From: Acetobacter ascendens
Lineage (GTDB): Bacteria; Pseudomonadota; Alphaproteobacteria; Acetobacterales; Acetobacteraceae
Reading direction: 5' to 3'
Length of the DNA: 64,000 nucleotides
Assembly (NCBI RefSeq): GCF_001766235.1
Contig: NZ_CP015164.1
Span: 620,001 to 684,000, forward strand
In this document: positions 17,820-26,679 of the stretch, in pieces
Layout of the letters: every line of letters starts with the position of its first letter
Position numbering within the stretch: the stretch's first letter is position 1
Made by a program: the position numbers and the translations under genes
The notes under the pieces: generated by a model
Databases searched by the model: none
What the model was told of the DNA's origin: nothing
The model's input: the letters and a program-made list of their open reading frames with translations, nothing else

Positions 17820-19148
17820 TTAGTGCGAAGAATTGACAGGAACTGGCTGGACGGTCTTGCGCACTTCGGCGGCCTTTTTCTCAAGGTTTGTCCACGGCGG
17901 CAGTGTGGTGCGGGTGCGGCGCAGATAGGCGGCAATGCGGGCCATATCCTTGTCGGACAGCGCATTGTAGAAGCTAGGCATGGCAACGTCAGATTGCCCT
18001 TCTTCCGCCGTAAGCCCACGTAGCATAACCTGATACAGGTTTGTGGGCTCATCCAGCCACAGTGCGTTGTTTAGCGCCAGATCCGGGCGGCCAAGAACAG
18101 GGGTGGGCGCTGCGTTGTAATGGCAGGCTGCACAGGCACCCTGATACAGCTTTGCGTCCGGGTCCACATTCGGGCCAATCAGATCGGTTTTGGATTCTTC
18201 CATGGCGCGAGCCAAGGCTGCTTTATCGTTCTTTTCACGTTCGGCAGCGTGGTCCACATCCGCAAAGTAATGCGCAATGGCATGCACATCTGCTTCCGGC
18301 ACGGTGGAAAGGAAGCGATGCGGCACGGGAGACATAGGCCCACCAGCCGGACCGTGCAGCGGTGCTACGCCAAAGCGCAGATACTGGAACAGCTCGTCTT
18401 CCGTCCATGTGGTGGGGGTTGGGTTGTGCTCGTTAAGGGCGGGCGCAATCCAGTTATCCACCACAGCGCCATCATAGGCAGAGCCTTTCTTTTCGGCCCC
18501 CATGAGGTCACGCGGGGTATGGCACGCGCCGCAATGGGCGTTGCCTTCGGCCAAATAGGCACCACGGTTCCACAACGCATCATGCCGAGGGTCGGGCTTG
18601 TACACGCCGGGGCGCAGATACAGCAGCTTCCAGCCAGCCTGCAGCAGACGCAGGCTGAGGGGGAAGGGTAGTTCGTTCGGGCGGCGTGACATATGCACGG
18701 CCGGACGTGTCATGATGTAGGCATACAGATCGGAAATATCCTGATCCGTCATCTTGGTGAAATGATCGTACGGGAAAGCCGGGATCAGATGCACGCCCTT
18801 GCGGGAGACACCAAGGTGCATGGCGCGGCGGAAGGCTTCTTCCGACCAGGAACCAATGCCCATTTCAACATCTGGTGTGATGTTGGAAGAATAGATGGCC
18901 CCGAACGGGGTATCCATTTTATAGTCACCAGCCAGTTCTGGGCCGCCGCCGTTATCTGTGCGGGTATGGCATTCAGCGCAATACCCTTCGGCAGCAACAA
19001 TCCGCCCACGCTCTATCTGCTCGGCAGAAAAGCTGGCGGGGTTTGGCCGCTCAATTGGTTCAATTGGTGGATACCACGCATAATATAAGAACCCGAGCCC
19101 CCCAAGGACCCCGGCCGCGGCTACTCCCGCTAGAAGACGTTTGATCAC
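17820..19148 (-). CDS. Triple-haem cytochrome c subunit of the dehydrogenase
   Basis: About 442 residues from a GTG start. An N-terminal hydrophobic helix (about residues 5-25) acts as a signal or membrane anchor. Three c-type haem motifs are present: 'CAECH', 'CGACH' and 'CAACH', each heading a cytochrome c domain. In acetic acid bacteria such subunits pass electrons from alcohol and aldehyde dehydrogenases to ubiquinone on the periplasmic side. The GTG at 19148 is preceded by 'gggggtag'; an ATG at 19193 is a weaker choice because it puts extra polar residues before the signal. It is the first gene of the operon. Confidence 0.88.
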   Translation of the reverse strand: MIKRLLAGVAAAGVLGGLGFLYYAWYPPIEPIERPNPASFSAEQIERGRIVAAEGYCAECHTRTDNGGGPELAGDYKMDTPFGAIYSSNITPDVEMGIGSWSEEAFRRAMHLGVSRKGVHLIPAFPYDHFTKMTDQDISDLYAYIMTRPAVHMSRRPNELPFPLSLRLLQAGWKLLYLRPGVYKPDPRHDALWNRGAYLAEGNAHCGACHTPRDLMGAEKKGSAYDGAVVDNWIAPALNEHNPTPTTWTEDELFQYLRFGVAPLHGPAGGPMSPVPHRFLSTVPEADVHAIAHYFADVDHAAEREKNDKAALARAMEESKTDLIGPNVDPDAKLYQGACAACHYNAAPTPVLGRPDLALNNALWLDEPTNLYQVMLRGLTAEEGQSDVAMPSFYNALSDKDMARIAAYLRRTRTTLPPWTNLEKKAAEVRKTVQPVPVNSSH

Positions 19149-19547
19149 TCTACCCCCAATCCCGTGAAAAACGTACCATCTGGCGGGCAACACGTAAGCC
19201 TACGCGCCATGAGCCGATGGATCAGCGTCTGAGGTTCGTTTCTTGATTCAGGACAATTCTTATCTGGATTTGCGATGTAAATAAACGCATAGGTTCCACT
19301 GTATTACAGTGAAATCTGAATAAGATTTATTTGTCTGCCGAGAATATTGCAGAAAAACAGGGGTTTGGTCTTTATCTATATTTTAACGTATATAGTTAAG
19401 CGTTGATTTTGCATGTATGCCATGCGCTCAGTTCTTGAAAGAAATCATATTTTTGCGATGAAAGGGGCTGTTGCGCTCTCTGCTTGGGCCGTATTCGGTT
19501 TATCGGAGAGAGCGCAACGGTAGGGCGGCGTAATGGCCTAAGGCTGA
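19149..19547. other. Intergenic region with candidate promoter and inverted repeats
   Basis: About 400 bp without a gene, upstream of the dehydrogenase operon and past the mannitol-dehydrogenase-like gene. The middle is AT-rich and holds a short palindrome (19376-19395, ctatat/atatag). A 12-bp perfect inverted repeat (19470-19481 with 19507-19518) lies nearer the upstream gene. I see no open frame with a ribosome site and no RNA gene. It likely carries the dehydrogenase promoter, but no -35/-10 pair stands out. Confidence 0.6.
19470..19518. repeat. 12-bp inverted repeat
   Basis: Arms gttgcgctctct and agagagcgcaac are perfect complements separated by 25 bp. It lies about 30 bp past the stop of the minus-strand polyol dehydrogenase. 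There is no T-run, so it is not a standard intrinsic terminator; it could be a Rho-assisted end hairpin or an operator. Confidence 0.7.
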
Positions 19548-21020
19548 TTAGCCAGCGTGCTGGGCAAGGGTTTTATGTGTGCCCTGAGCACGAATGCTCT
19601 GGCGAATTTTAACAACATCGGTTGCGAAGCTGGGGTGATCTTTCAGGTTCCAACCCGCAAAAACAGTCATCTGCAATCCTGCGGCCAGATCTTCTGCGCG
19701 CGCCAATGCGAGTTGTTCGGCGTTGATGGCAGGTTCTGTAATGGTATAGGGCGTGCCCTGATCCGTGGTGCCACGCAAATATTCCAAAAAGCAGGCTGTG
19801 CCAAACGCCAGCCGCCAATGATCGCGCCCGGAGCCCAGAACGCCATTGACAGTATCTGTCAGGAATACAGGCAGTTTGGAGCCGCTATCAGAAGCAATGC
19901 GCAAAAGCTGATCGCCCACCGCAGGGTTGCGGAAGCGGTGCAGTACCTGTTGGGCATATTGTGCCAGAGAAACGCCTTTGGGTGGTGTAATGAACGGTGA
20001 GGCATCTTCTGCCAGAAAACGTTCCAGATGCCCCAGCAGCAAAGTGTCTTCTATGGCATGCGGCACGGTGTCATACCCCATCAGTACGCCGGGAAGTGCC
20101 AGCATAGAGTGGGAGGCATTGAGCATCCGCAGTTTTACCTGCTCATAAGGCCCCACATCATCTGTAAACTGCACGCCCACGGTTTCCAGTTCTGGTCGGC
20201 CATCGCAGAAATTATCTTCAATCACCCATTGCGTAAAATCTTCTGCAAAAATGGGCATCTGGTCAGCAACGCCGTTAAGGGCATTCAAACGTGTAATATC
20301 TGCATCACCAACAGATGGCGTAATCCGGTCCACCATGCTGGATGGAAAGGTCACGTTTTCCTTTATCCACGCACCCAAAACAGGATCGCGCGCTGTGGCG
20401 TAGGCGCAGAAAGCCGTGCGGGCAGCTTTGCCATTGTGGCGCAGGTTATCGCAGCTTAGTACTGTAAAGGGGCCGGTGCCGCTTTCGCGCCGCTGACGCA
20501 GGGCTTCACATACCAACCCAAATGCAGTTTCGGGTACATCACGTGCTAAATCTGCTTTAATATCAGGGTGATCGAGCGTGAAGTTACCTTCAGCATCCAA
20601 GTAGTACCCACCTTCTGTAATGGTGAGGGTGACAATTTTAATATTCGGGTCTGTCAGGCGCTTAATGGCGGCAGCACGATCTTTGGCTGCATGCACATAT
20701 TCTATAATGCTGCCGATAGCATTGGTTTCATGGGAGCCATCGGGTGCAAAAGCGGTGAGTGTGTACAGGTTATCCTGTTCCGCCATAATGGCAGCGCGCC
20801 TATCTTCACGCGGGGTGTTGCGCAGGCCTACGCCAACAATGGCCCAGCCTTGATGGCCCTCACGCTCCAGAACTTTGTTAATATACATGGCCTGATGGGC
20901 GCGATGAAAATTGCCCACGCCAAGATGAGCAATGCCTGCCGTGGTTTTCTGCCGATCATAACGTGGCGTTGTAACCTGAATGGGAAGCTGATGCAGTGTG
21001 GCGTTGGAAAGAGGGATCAT
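19548..21020 (-). CDS. Mannitol/fructuronate dehydrogenase family oxidoreductase
   Basis: A 490-residue long-chain polyol dehydrogenase (mannitol 2-dehydrogenase, fructuronate reductase or tagaturonate reductase family). The N-terminal Rossmann motif is 'GVGNFHRAHQAMY' and the catalytic set appears as Lys, Asn and His in 'KLRMLNASHS'. Such enzymes interconvert ketoses and polyols with NAD(P)H in the cytoplasm. Length matches mannitol 2-dehydrogenase. The ATG at 21020 follows a 'gaaagaggg' ribosome site. No sugar transporter or regulator is adjacent, so the exact substrate stays open; mannitol/fructose is the best guess. Confidence 0.82.
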   Translation of the reverse strand: MIPLSNATLHQLPIQVTTPRYDRQKTTAGIAHLGVGNFHRAHQAMYINKVLEREGHQGWAIVGVGLRNTPREDRRAAIMAEQDNLYTLTAFAPDGSHETNAIGSIIEYVHAAKDRAAAIKRLTDPNIKIVTLTITEGGYYLDAEGNFTLDHPDIKADLARDVPETAFGLVCEALRQRRESGTGPFTVLSCDNLRHNGKAARTAFCAYATARDPVLGAWIKENVTFPSSMVDRITPSVGDADITRLNALNGVADQMPIFAEDFTQWVIEDNFCDGRPELETVGVQFTDDVGPYEQVKLRMLNASHSMLALPGVLMGYDTVPHAIEDTLLLGHLERFLAEDASPFITPPKGVSLAQYAQQVLHRFRNPAVGDQLLRIASDSGSKLPVFLTDTVNGVLGSGRDHWRLAFGTACFLEYLRGTTDQGTPYTITEPAINAEQLALARAEDLAAGLQMTVFAGWNLKDHPSFATDVVKIRQSIRAQGTHKTLAQHAG

Positions 21021-21189
21021 GAAAACTGTGTACCTCGCTTTAAAATATCTGTTGGTGAATAATGTTGGGGCAAAACGCAGCATAAGCAAGAAAGCTGCGT
21101 ATGTGAGGCTTGAAAGTGATGGGGCTTTTCGTTAAGGGAGCGCATTCGCACACGCGTCCGGGCTTGTAGGGCATGCCCGGCCGTGGTTG

Positions 21190-21212
21190 GTTACCTTATT
21201 ATGTAAGGTAAC
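21190..21212 (+). promoter_or_regulatory. Leader hairpin before rpmI
   Basis: A perfect 9-bp stem (gttacctta / taaggtaac) with a 5-base loop ends about 30 bp before the rpmI ATG. It lacks a T-run and is therefore more like a leader structure than a terminator. Autoregulation of this operon by L20 is known in other bacteria; a link here is inference. Confidence 0.5.
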
Positions 21213-21241
21213 GTTATCCAGAGTTTTTCAGGAGTGTTGAA

Positions 21242-21442
21242 ATGCCCAAGATGAAGACCAAATCGTCGGTCAAGAAGCGGTTTAAAATCACCGCAACCGG
21301 CAAGGTGCTCTCTGGTCCGTGCGGTAAACGCCACGGCCTTATCAAGCGCACACAGAAAATGAAGCGCTCCGCTCGCGGCACGCAGACCATGACCCCGCAG
21401 GACGGTCGTACCGTCAAGCAGTGGGCCCCCTACGGGCTATAA
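21242..21442 (+). CDS. rpmI: 50S ribosomal protein L35
   Basis: A 66-residue, very basic protein with the L35 start '[15 protein letters not shown]' and the internal '[10 protein letters not shown]' stretch; length is typical. It starts after an 'aggag' ribosome site. It is followed by rplT after 14 bp, the usual rpmI-rplT pair. The translation factor gene infC, which often precedes rpmI, is not adjacent: upstream is a divergent dehydrogenase gene, so rpmI has its own promoter. Confidence 0.96.
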   Translation: MPKMKTKSSVKKRFKITATGKVLSGPCGKRHGLIKRTQKMKRSARGTQTMTPQDGRTVKQWAPYGL

Positions 21443-21456
21443 GGAGCATCTGATTC

Positions 21457-21816
21457 ATGGCACGTGTAAAACGGGGTGTTACCACCCTTGCTCGTCATAA
21501 AAAGGTTCTGGAACTGGCCAAGGGTTATCGTGGCCGCTCCTCCACCAACTATCGCATTGCGCTGGAACGTGTTGAAAAGGCACTGCGCTATGCTTACCGT
21601 GACCGCCGCAACAAAAAGCGTGAATTCCGCGCTCTGTGGATTCAGCGTATCAACGCTGCGGTGCGCGAACATGGCCTGACCTACAGCCGTTTCATTAACG
21701 GTCTGGACAAGGCTGGTATCGAAATCGATCGTAAGGTGCTGGCCGCCATTGCGTTTGATGATGCCGCAACTTTTGCTGAAATCGTAAAGAAGGCTCAGGC
21801 TGCTCTGGCTGCCTGA
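21457..21816 (+). CDS. rplT: 50S ribosomal protein L20
   Basis: A 119-residue L20 protein: basic N-terminal extension '[19 protein letters not shown]' and '[22 protein letters not shown]' in the globular part. It binds 23S rRNA and is essential for early 50S assembly; in several bacteria it also represses its own operon. A strong terminator follows 30 bp downstream, closing the two-gene unit before pheS. Confidence 0.97.
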   Translation: MARVKRGVTTLARHKKVLELAKGYRGRSSTNYRIALERVEKALRYAYRDRRNKKREFRALWIQRINAAVREHGLTYSRFINGLDKAGIEIDRKVLAAIAFDDAATFAEIVKKAQAALAA

Positions 21817-21845
21817 TCTGCCTGTCTGATACGATAAGGTTGAAG

Positions 21846-21876
21846 AAAAGGCCGTCCCCCGTGGGCGGCCTTTTTG
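21846..21876 (+). terminator. Terminator after rplT
   Basis: A short GC-rich stem (ggccgtcc / gggcggcc with one wobble) is preceded by A4 and followed by T5. It separates rpmI-rplT from pheST, although read-through into pheS is possible. Confidence 0.88.
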
Positions 21877-21980
21877 CTTGGTGCCGGTGAGGGAAAATGT
21901 GGTTTTCCCTCTTGGGGCTTTTCTTCCGTTGCGGGAAATTGTATCCGCCCGGTAAGCATTTTCTCCTCGCGTGAGGTTTC

Positions 21981-23051
21981 ATGAGCAACGATCTTGAGAT
22001 TCTGCGGCAGGAAGTCCTGTCCGAACTGGCTGGCGCCACAGACCTGAAAGCATGGGATACCGTGCGTGTTAGTACACTGGGAAAATCCGGTAGGCTGACG
22101 GCTTTGCTCAAAGCGCTGGGGAAAATGCAGCCCGATGAACGCAAAGCCCGCGGTGTAGCGCTCAACCGCCTGCGTGATGAACTCACTCGCGCTGTTGAAG
22201 CGCGTGGGAAAGAGCTGGAAGCCGCAGAGCTGGAAGCTCGCCTGGTTGCCGAGCGGGTAGATGTTACCTTGCCGCCACTGCCGGTTGAGCGTGGCTATCT
22301 GCACCCTATCAGCCGCACGATTGAAGAAATGACCGCCATTTTTGGCGCCATGGGCTTTAAGGTGGCAGAAGGGCCGGATATCGAAACCGACTGGCATAAC
22401 TTTTCCGCCCTCAACACGCCCGATCATCACCCTGCGCGCACGGATCATGATACGTTTTATCTGCCGCCGCAGCCGGGGCTGGACGTTACACGCGTGCTGC
22501 GTACCCAGACGTCTGGCGTGCAAATCCGCACCATGCTGGCGCAAAAACCGCCTATCCGCGTGATTGTACCGGGCCGCACTTACCGGGCCGATCATGATGC
22601 CACGCATTCCCCCATGTTCCACCAGTGCGAAGGTTTGGTTGTGGGTAAGGGCATTACGCTAGGGCACCTTAAGGGCTGCCTGATTGAATTTTTGCGAGCG
22701 TTTTTTGGTAAGCCGGAACTACCTGTGCGTTTCCGTTCCTCTTACTTCCCATTCACCGAACCTTCCTTGGAAGTCGATATCGGCTGGTCTCGCAAAACTG
22801 GTGAGATCGGCGGCGGGGAAGATTGGCTGGAAGTGCTGGGTGCAGGTATGATTCATGCCCGCGTGTTGGCCAACTGTGGGCTGGACCCGCGTGAATGGCA
22901 GGGCTTTGCCTTTGGTATGGGCATTGAACGGCTGGCTATGCTCAAGAACGGTATTCCCGATCTGCGTTCGTTTTATGAAAGTGATATCCGCTGGCTGCGC
23001 TATTATGGGTCAGACCCACTTGCGCCCGCGCTACTGCATGAGGGGGTGTGA
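21981..23051 (+). CDS. pheS: Phenylalanine-tRNA ligase alpha subunit
   Basis: A 356-residue class II synthetase subunit. The N-terminal coiled coil (about 1-95) binds tRNA; the catalytic domain carries motif 2 in 'FHQCEGLVVG' and motif 3 in 'GFAFGMGIERLAML'. It forms an alpha2-beta2 enzyme with PheT. ATG at 21981 gives the normal length. The pheT ATG follows 3 bp after its stop, so they are coupled. No phenylalanine attenuator peptide is seen in the 100-bp gap upstream. Confidence 0.97.
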   Translation: MSNDLEILRQEVLSELAGATDLKAWDTVRVSTLGKSGRLTALLKALGKMQPDERKARGVALNRLRDELTRAVEARGKELEAAELEARLVAERVDVTLPPLPVERGYLHPISRTIEEMTAIFGAMGFKVAEGPDIETDWHNFSALNTPDHHPARTDHDTFYLPPQPGLDVTRVLRTQTSGVQIRTMLAQKPPIRVIVPGRTYRADHDATHSPMFHQCEGLVVGKGITLGHLKGCLIEFLRAFFGKPELPVRFRSSYFPFTEPSLEVDIGWSRKTGEIGGGEDWLEVLGAGMIHARVLANCGLDPREWQGFAFGMGIERLAMLKNGIPDLRSFYESDIRWLRYYGSDPLAPALLHEGV

Positions 23052-23054
23052 GGA

Positions 23055-25514
23055 ATGAAGTTCACGCTATCTTGGTTGTATGACCATCTGGATACGCAGG
23101 CCACGCTGGAAGAAATCTGCGCGAAGCTGAACCAGATCGGGCTTGAGGTTGAAAGTGTTGAAAACCGCGGCGCGGCAATTGAGCCATTCTTAACCGCCCG
23201 TATTTTGGATGCCCAGCCGCACCCCAATGCAGACCGCCTTCAAGTATGCCGGGTAGATGCTGGCCCCGGTTTTCAGGATGTGCAGGTGGTGTGTGGCGCA
23301 CCCAACGCACGTAAAGGGCTGGCTGTTATTTTTGCCAAGCCGGGCACCTATGTGCCGGGGCTGGATATTACCATTAAGGAAGGCAAGATTCGTGGTGAGG
23401 CCAGCGGTGGTATGCTGTGCTCCCTGCGTGAATTGGGCCTTGGTGAAGAAAGCAACGGCATTGCAGAACTGCCAGAAGATACGCTTCCCGGCCAGTCGTA
23501 TGCTGATTTTGCTGGCCTTGATGATGTGGTGATCGACATTGCCATTACCCCCAACCGTGGTGATGCGCTGGGTGTGCGTGGTATTGCGCGGGATCTGGCC
23601 GCAGCAGGGCTTGGCACGTTGCGCCCGTGGCTGGCGGAAACGGTGGAAGGCAAATTTGAATCCCCTGTGGTGTGGGATATTTCTTACCCGGAAGCCTGCC
23701 CGTGGGTGCTGGGCCGCACTATTCGTGGTGTGAAAAACGGCCCCAGCCCGGAATGGCTCCAGCGCAAGCTGGAAAGCATTGGCCTGCGCCCGATTTCTGC
23801 ATTGGTGGATATCACTAACTATTTCTGTTTCGATCTCGGCCGTCCGCTGCATGTGTTTGATGCTGCCAAAATTGCTGGTGGTAAACTGACAATCTGCCGC
23901 GGCGAAGGTGAGCAGTTCCGTGCGCTGGATGGGCAGGACTACACAGTTGGCCCGGAAGACTGCGTGATTGCAGATCAGGCTGGCGTGCAGTCTTTGGCCG
24001 GGATTATGGGTGGTGAAGCCACAGGTGCAACAGCAGAAACCACAGATGTATTTGTGGAATGTGCACTGTTTGATGCCGTAAAAATTGCTCTGAGCGCCCG
24101 CCGCGTGGGCGTTTCCTCGGATTCCAGCTATCGGTTTGAACGTGGGGTTGACCCGGCCCTGCCAGTTTCGGCTTTGGAAGCTGTAACACGCCTGATTATT
24201 GAACTGTGTGGTGGCGAGGCCAGCGAGGTTGTTTCCGCTGGGGAACCGCCTGCATGGCAGCGTGATGCTACGCTGCGCTTTGCCCGCGTGCGTGATCTGG
24301 GTGGGCTGGATGTGCCTGCTGATGAAAGCGTGGACCTGCTGGAAAAGCTGGGTTTTGAAGTGCAGGAACGCACCAATACGCAAGTGCGCGTGAGCGTGCC
24401 ATCATGGCGGAACGATATTGCCCAAAAGCCTGTTTTGGCACAGAGCGAGGGCATTCCGGTTGATGTTGCGGCCAAGGCTGCGGAAGGTGTTGCAACCATA
24501 GAATCAGAAAGTGATCTGGTTGAAGAAGTGCTGCGTCTGAAAGGGCTGGACGCTGTACCTGCGGTGCCGCTGCCATCTGTGGTGGTTGTGCCAGAAGCAG
24601 CACTTACGCCCCGGCAGGTGCGGCTGGCACTGGCACGGCGCTTTTTGGCTGCGCGCGGGCTAACAGAAACAGTCGGTTTTTCCTTCGTCTCGCACGAGGA
24701 GGCTGAACGCTTTGGTGGTGCGCCGGAATCCCTGCGTCTGCTCAACCCCATTGCATCTGATCTGGACCAGATGCGCCCCACGCCTATGATCAACCTGTTG
24801 GCTGCAGTTAAGCACAACAGTGCTCGTGGATGGGGCAATCTGGGGCTGTTTGAAGTTGGCCCAGCCTTTGCAGAAAACGGCCAGCAACCAGTGGTAGCTG
24901 GTGTGCGCTCTGGCCACACAGCACGTTATCCGGGGCAGGCGGGACAGCCTGTTTCCCTCTGGGCGGCCAAGGCTGATGCACTGGAATTGCTCCAGCAGCT
25001 TGGTGTGACCCCAGATGCCATTAGCACCACCACAGATGCACCGGGTTGGTACCACCCCGGCCGTTCCGGCGTGCTGCGGCAGGGGTCCAAAAACGTTCTG
25101 GCCTATTTTGGTGAACTGCATCCATCTCTGCTTCAGGCCGAGGGTATTGATGTGCCGGTTGTCGGGTTTGAGCTGATGCCAGATACGGTGCCAGATCCCA
25201 AACGTAAAAAGAAAGCCGCTCCGCGTCTTTCTGCGTTCCAACCCGTGCGGCGTGATTTTGCATTTGTTGTGGCGCGCGATGTGCCGGGTGAAAAATTGCT
25301 GCGGGCCGTGCGTGGGGCAGAGCGTCAGCTTGTGGCAGATGTAAGCCTGTTTGATGTGTATGAAGGCCCGCATGTGCCGGAAGGTCATCGCTCCATTGGT
25401 GTGGAGGTTACCCTTCAGCCCATGGATAAAAGCCTGACAGATGCGGAACTGGAAGCTGTGTCTGAAAAAATTGTTGCCGCTGTTACCAAGGCAACAGGCG
25501 CAACCCTGCGTTAA
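23055..25514 (+). CDS. pheT: Phenylalanine-tRNA ligase beta subunit
   Basis: An 819-residue beta subunit with the full bacterial layout: N-terminal B1 and tRNA-binding EMAP-like domain (about 40-150, 'HPNADRLQVC'), B3/B4 editing domain (about 210-390), B5 domain (about 400-500), and a C-terminal FDX-ACB domain (from about 725, 'QPVRRDFAFVVA') that holds the tRNA acceptor. The editing domain clears mischarged Tyr-tRNA. Coupled to pheS with a 3-bp gap. Confidence 0.97.
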   Translation: MKFTLSWLYDHLDTQATLEEICAKLNQIGLEVESVENRGAAIEPFLTARILDAQPHPNADRLQVCRVDAGPGFQDVQVVCGAPNARKGLAVIFAKPGTYVPGLDITIKEGKIRGEASGGMLCSLRELGLGEESNGIAELPEDTLPGQSYADFAGLDDVVIDIAITPNRGDALGVRGIARDLAAAGLGTLRPWLAETVEGKFESPVVWDISYPEACPWVLGRTIRGVKNGPSPEWLQRKLESIGLRPISALVDITNYFCFDLGRPLHVFDAAKIAGGKLTICRGEGEQFRALDGQDYTVGPEDCVIADQAGVQSLAGIMGGEATGATAETTDVFVECALFDAVKIALSARRVGVSSDSSYRFERGVDPALPVSALEAVTRLIIELCGGEASEVVSAGEPPAWQRDATLRFARVRDLGGLDVPADESVDLLEKLGFEVQERTNTQVRVSVPSWRNDIAQKPVLAQSEGIPVDVAAKAAEGVATIESESDLVEEVLRLKGLDAVPAVPLPSVVVVPEAALTPRQVRLALARRFLAARGLTETVGFSFVSHEEAERFGGAPESLRLLNPIASDLDQMRPTPMINLLAAVKHNSARGWGNLGLFEVGPAFAENGQQPVVAGVRSGHTARYPGQAGQPVSLWAAKADALELLQQLGVTPDAISTTTDAPGWYHPGRSGVLRQGSKNVLAYFGELHPSLLQAEGIDVPVVGFELMPDTVPDPKRKKKAAPRLSAFQPVRRDFAFVVARDVPGEKLLRAVRGAERQLVADVSLFDVYEGPHVPEGHRSIGVEVTLQPMDKSLTDAELEAVSEKIVAAVTKATGATLR

Positions 25515-25534
25515 GTAGCAAGGAGCAGGGCTGT

Positions 25535-26581
25535 ATGAAGGAAAAGCGCATCATGGCGGGCAGGGCAAAGAATATGCGTTGGAAAAAAACGGTTGCTCTC
25601 TCTGCCTTGTTGTGTGGCTTGGCGGGCACTGTTTTGCCGCAGGCGCAGGCTGAACAAATTACAGGGGCTGGTTCCAGCTTTGCCGCGCCCTTGTATCAGT
25701 CATGGTCTGCGCATTCTGCGACGCAAACCGGTGTGCAGCTTAATTATCAGACCATTGGTTCTGGCGCTGGGCAAAATCAGGTTCTGGCTGGCACAGTAGA
25801 TTTTGGGGCATCTGATGCCCCTATGTCTCATGCGCGGTTGGAGGCTGGGCATTTGCTCCAGTTTCCCACCGCTATTGGTGGCATTGTTGTTATAGCCAAT
25901 GTGCCGGGCGTGCCTGAAGGTGCCTTACGCCTTACCGGTCCCGTTTTGGCAGCTATTTATGATGGTTCCATCACGCAGTGGAATGATCCGCGCATTGTTG
26001 CGCTCAACCCCGGTGTTACGTTGCCGGGTCTACCCGTGGCCCCGCTGCATCGGGCAGATGGATCAGGCACAACCTACGTGTTTACAGAATATCTTGGCCG
26101 GGTTTCCCCTACGTGGGACAAACAGGTGGGGCGTGGCACGTCTGTTGCATGGCCAGTTGGCGCAGGCGCGCGTGGGAATGATGGCATTGCCTCTTACGTA
26201 AAAAATACGGAAGGCAGTGTGGGGTATGCGGAGTATGCTTATGCAGAACGCAACCACCTTTCTACCGTTGTTCTGCAAAATCGGGCGGGGGAATTTGTGG
26301 TGCCGTCTGTTACCAGTTTTACACGGGCTGCGGAAAACGCCACGTGGGACCATGCAGATATGACAGCCTCGCTCTGTGATGCAGATGGAGCCGGAAGCTG
26401 GCCGATTGTGACCACCACCTATGCGCTTGTGCCGCGTGAAGCGAATGAGGCAAATCACGGAAACGCCGTAAGAACGTTCTTTCGTTGGGGTGTGAAGGAT
26501 GGAGAAGCCGCCAGCCGGGAACTGGACTACGTGCCATTGCCCCCAGTTGTGCGGGATGCCGTTCTGGAACGGCTGAAATAG
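25535..26581 (+). CDS. pstS: Phosphate ABC transporter substrate-binding protein PstS
   Basis: A 348-residue periplasmic phosphate-binding protein. The N-terminus has a basic stretch then a hydrophobic signal ending in 'AQAEQ' near residue 40. Binding-site motifs are 'GAGSSFAAPLYQSW', 'GSGAGQNQVL', 'GASDAPMS' and 'RADGSGTTYVFTEYL'. It lies 20 bp behind pheT in the same direction, with no room for a separate Pho-box promoter, and no pstC, pstA, pstB or phoU follows; the permease must be encoded elsewhere. Alternative starts at residues 7 and 14 are possible. Confidence 0.92.
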   Translation: MKEKRIMAGRAKNMRWKKTVALSALLCGLAGTVLPQAQAEQITGAGSSFAAPLYQSWSAHSATQTGVQLNYQTIGSGAGQNQVLAGTVDFGASDAPMSHARLEAGHLLQFPTAIGGIVVIANVPGVPEGALRLTGPVLAAIYDGSITQWNDPRIVALNPGVTLPGLPVAPLHRADGSGTTYVFTEYLGRVSPTWDKQVGRGTSVAWPVGAGARGNDGIASYVKNTEGSVGYAEYAYAERNHLSTVVLQNRAGEFVVPSVTSFTRAAENATWDHADMTASLCDADGAGSWPIVTTTYALVPREANEANHGNAVRTFFRWGVKDGEAASRELDYVPLPPVVRDAVLERLK

Positions 26582-26582
26582 G

Positions 26583-26606
26583 CGGATAACCGGGTTATCC
26601 GGTTCT
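26583..26606 (+). terminator. Weak terminator after pstS
   Basis: An 8-bp stem (cggataac / gttatccg) with a 3-base loop starts right after the pstS stop and is followed by a short T-rich run (ggttctt). It sits between convergent genes; the T-run is poor, so efficiency is uncertain. Confidence 0.5.
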
Positions 26607-26679
26607 TCCAGCTTTCATCCTGCGGTTGTCCCACGTTTCATCCACAGATTCTGTGGATAAAGCGTTAAAGCGGGATAAG

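Noticed and set aside
23190-24383. 397-codon open frame antisense to pheT
   Set aside because: pheT is unambiguous on the other strand; the antisense frame has no ribosome site or family match and is an effect of codon bias.
25515-25534. Pho box before pstS
   Set aside because: Only 20 bp separate pheT and pstS and no Pho-box direct repeat is visible.
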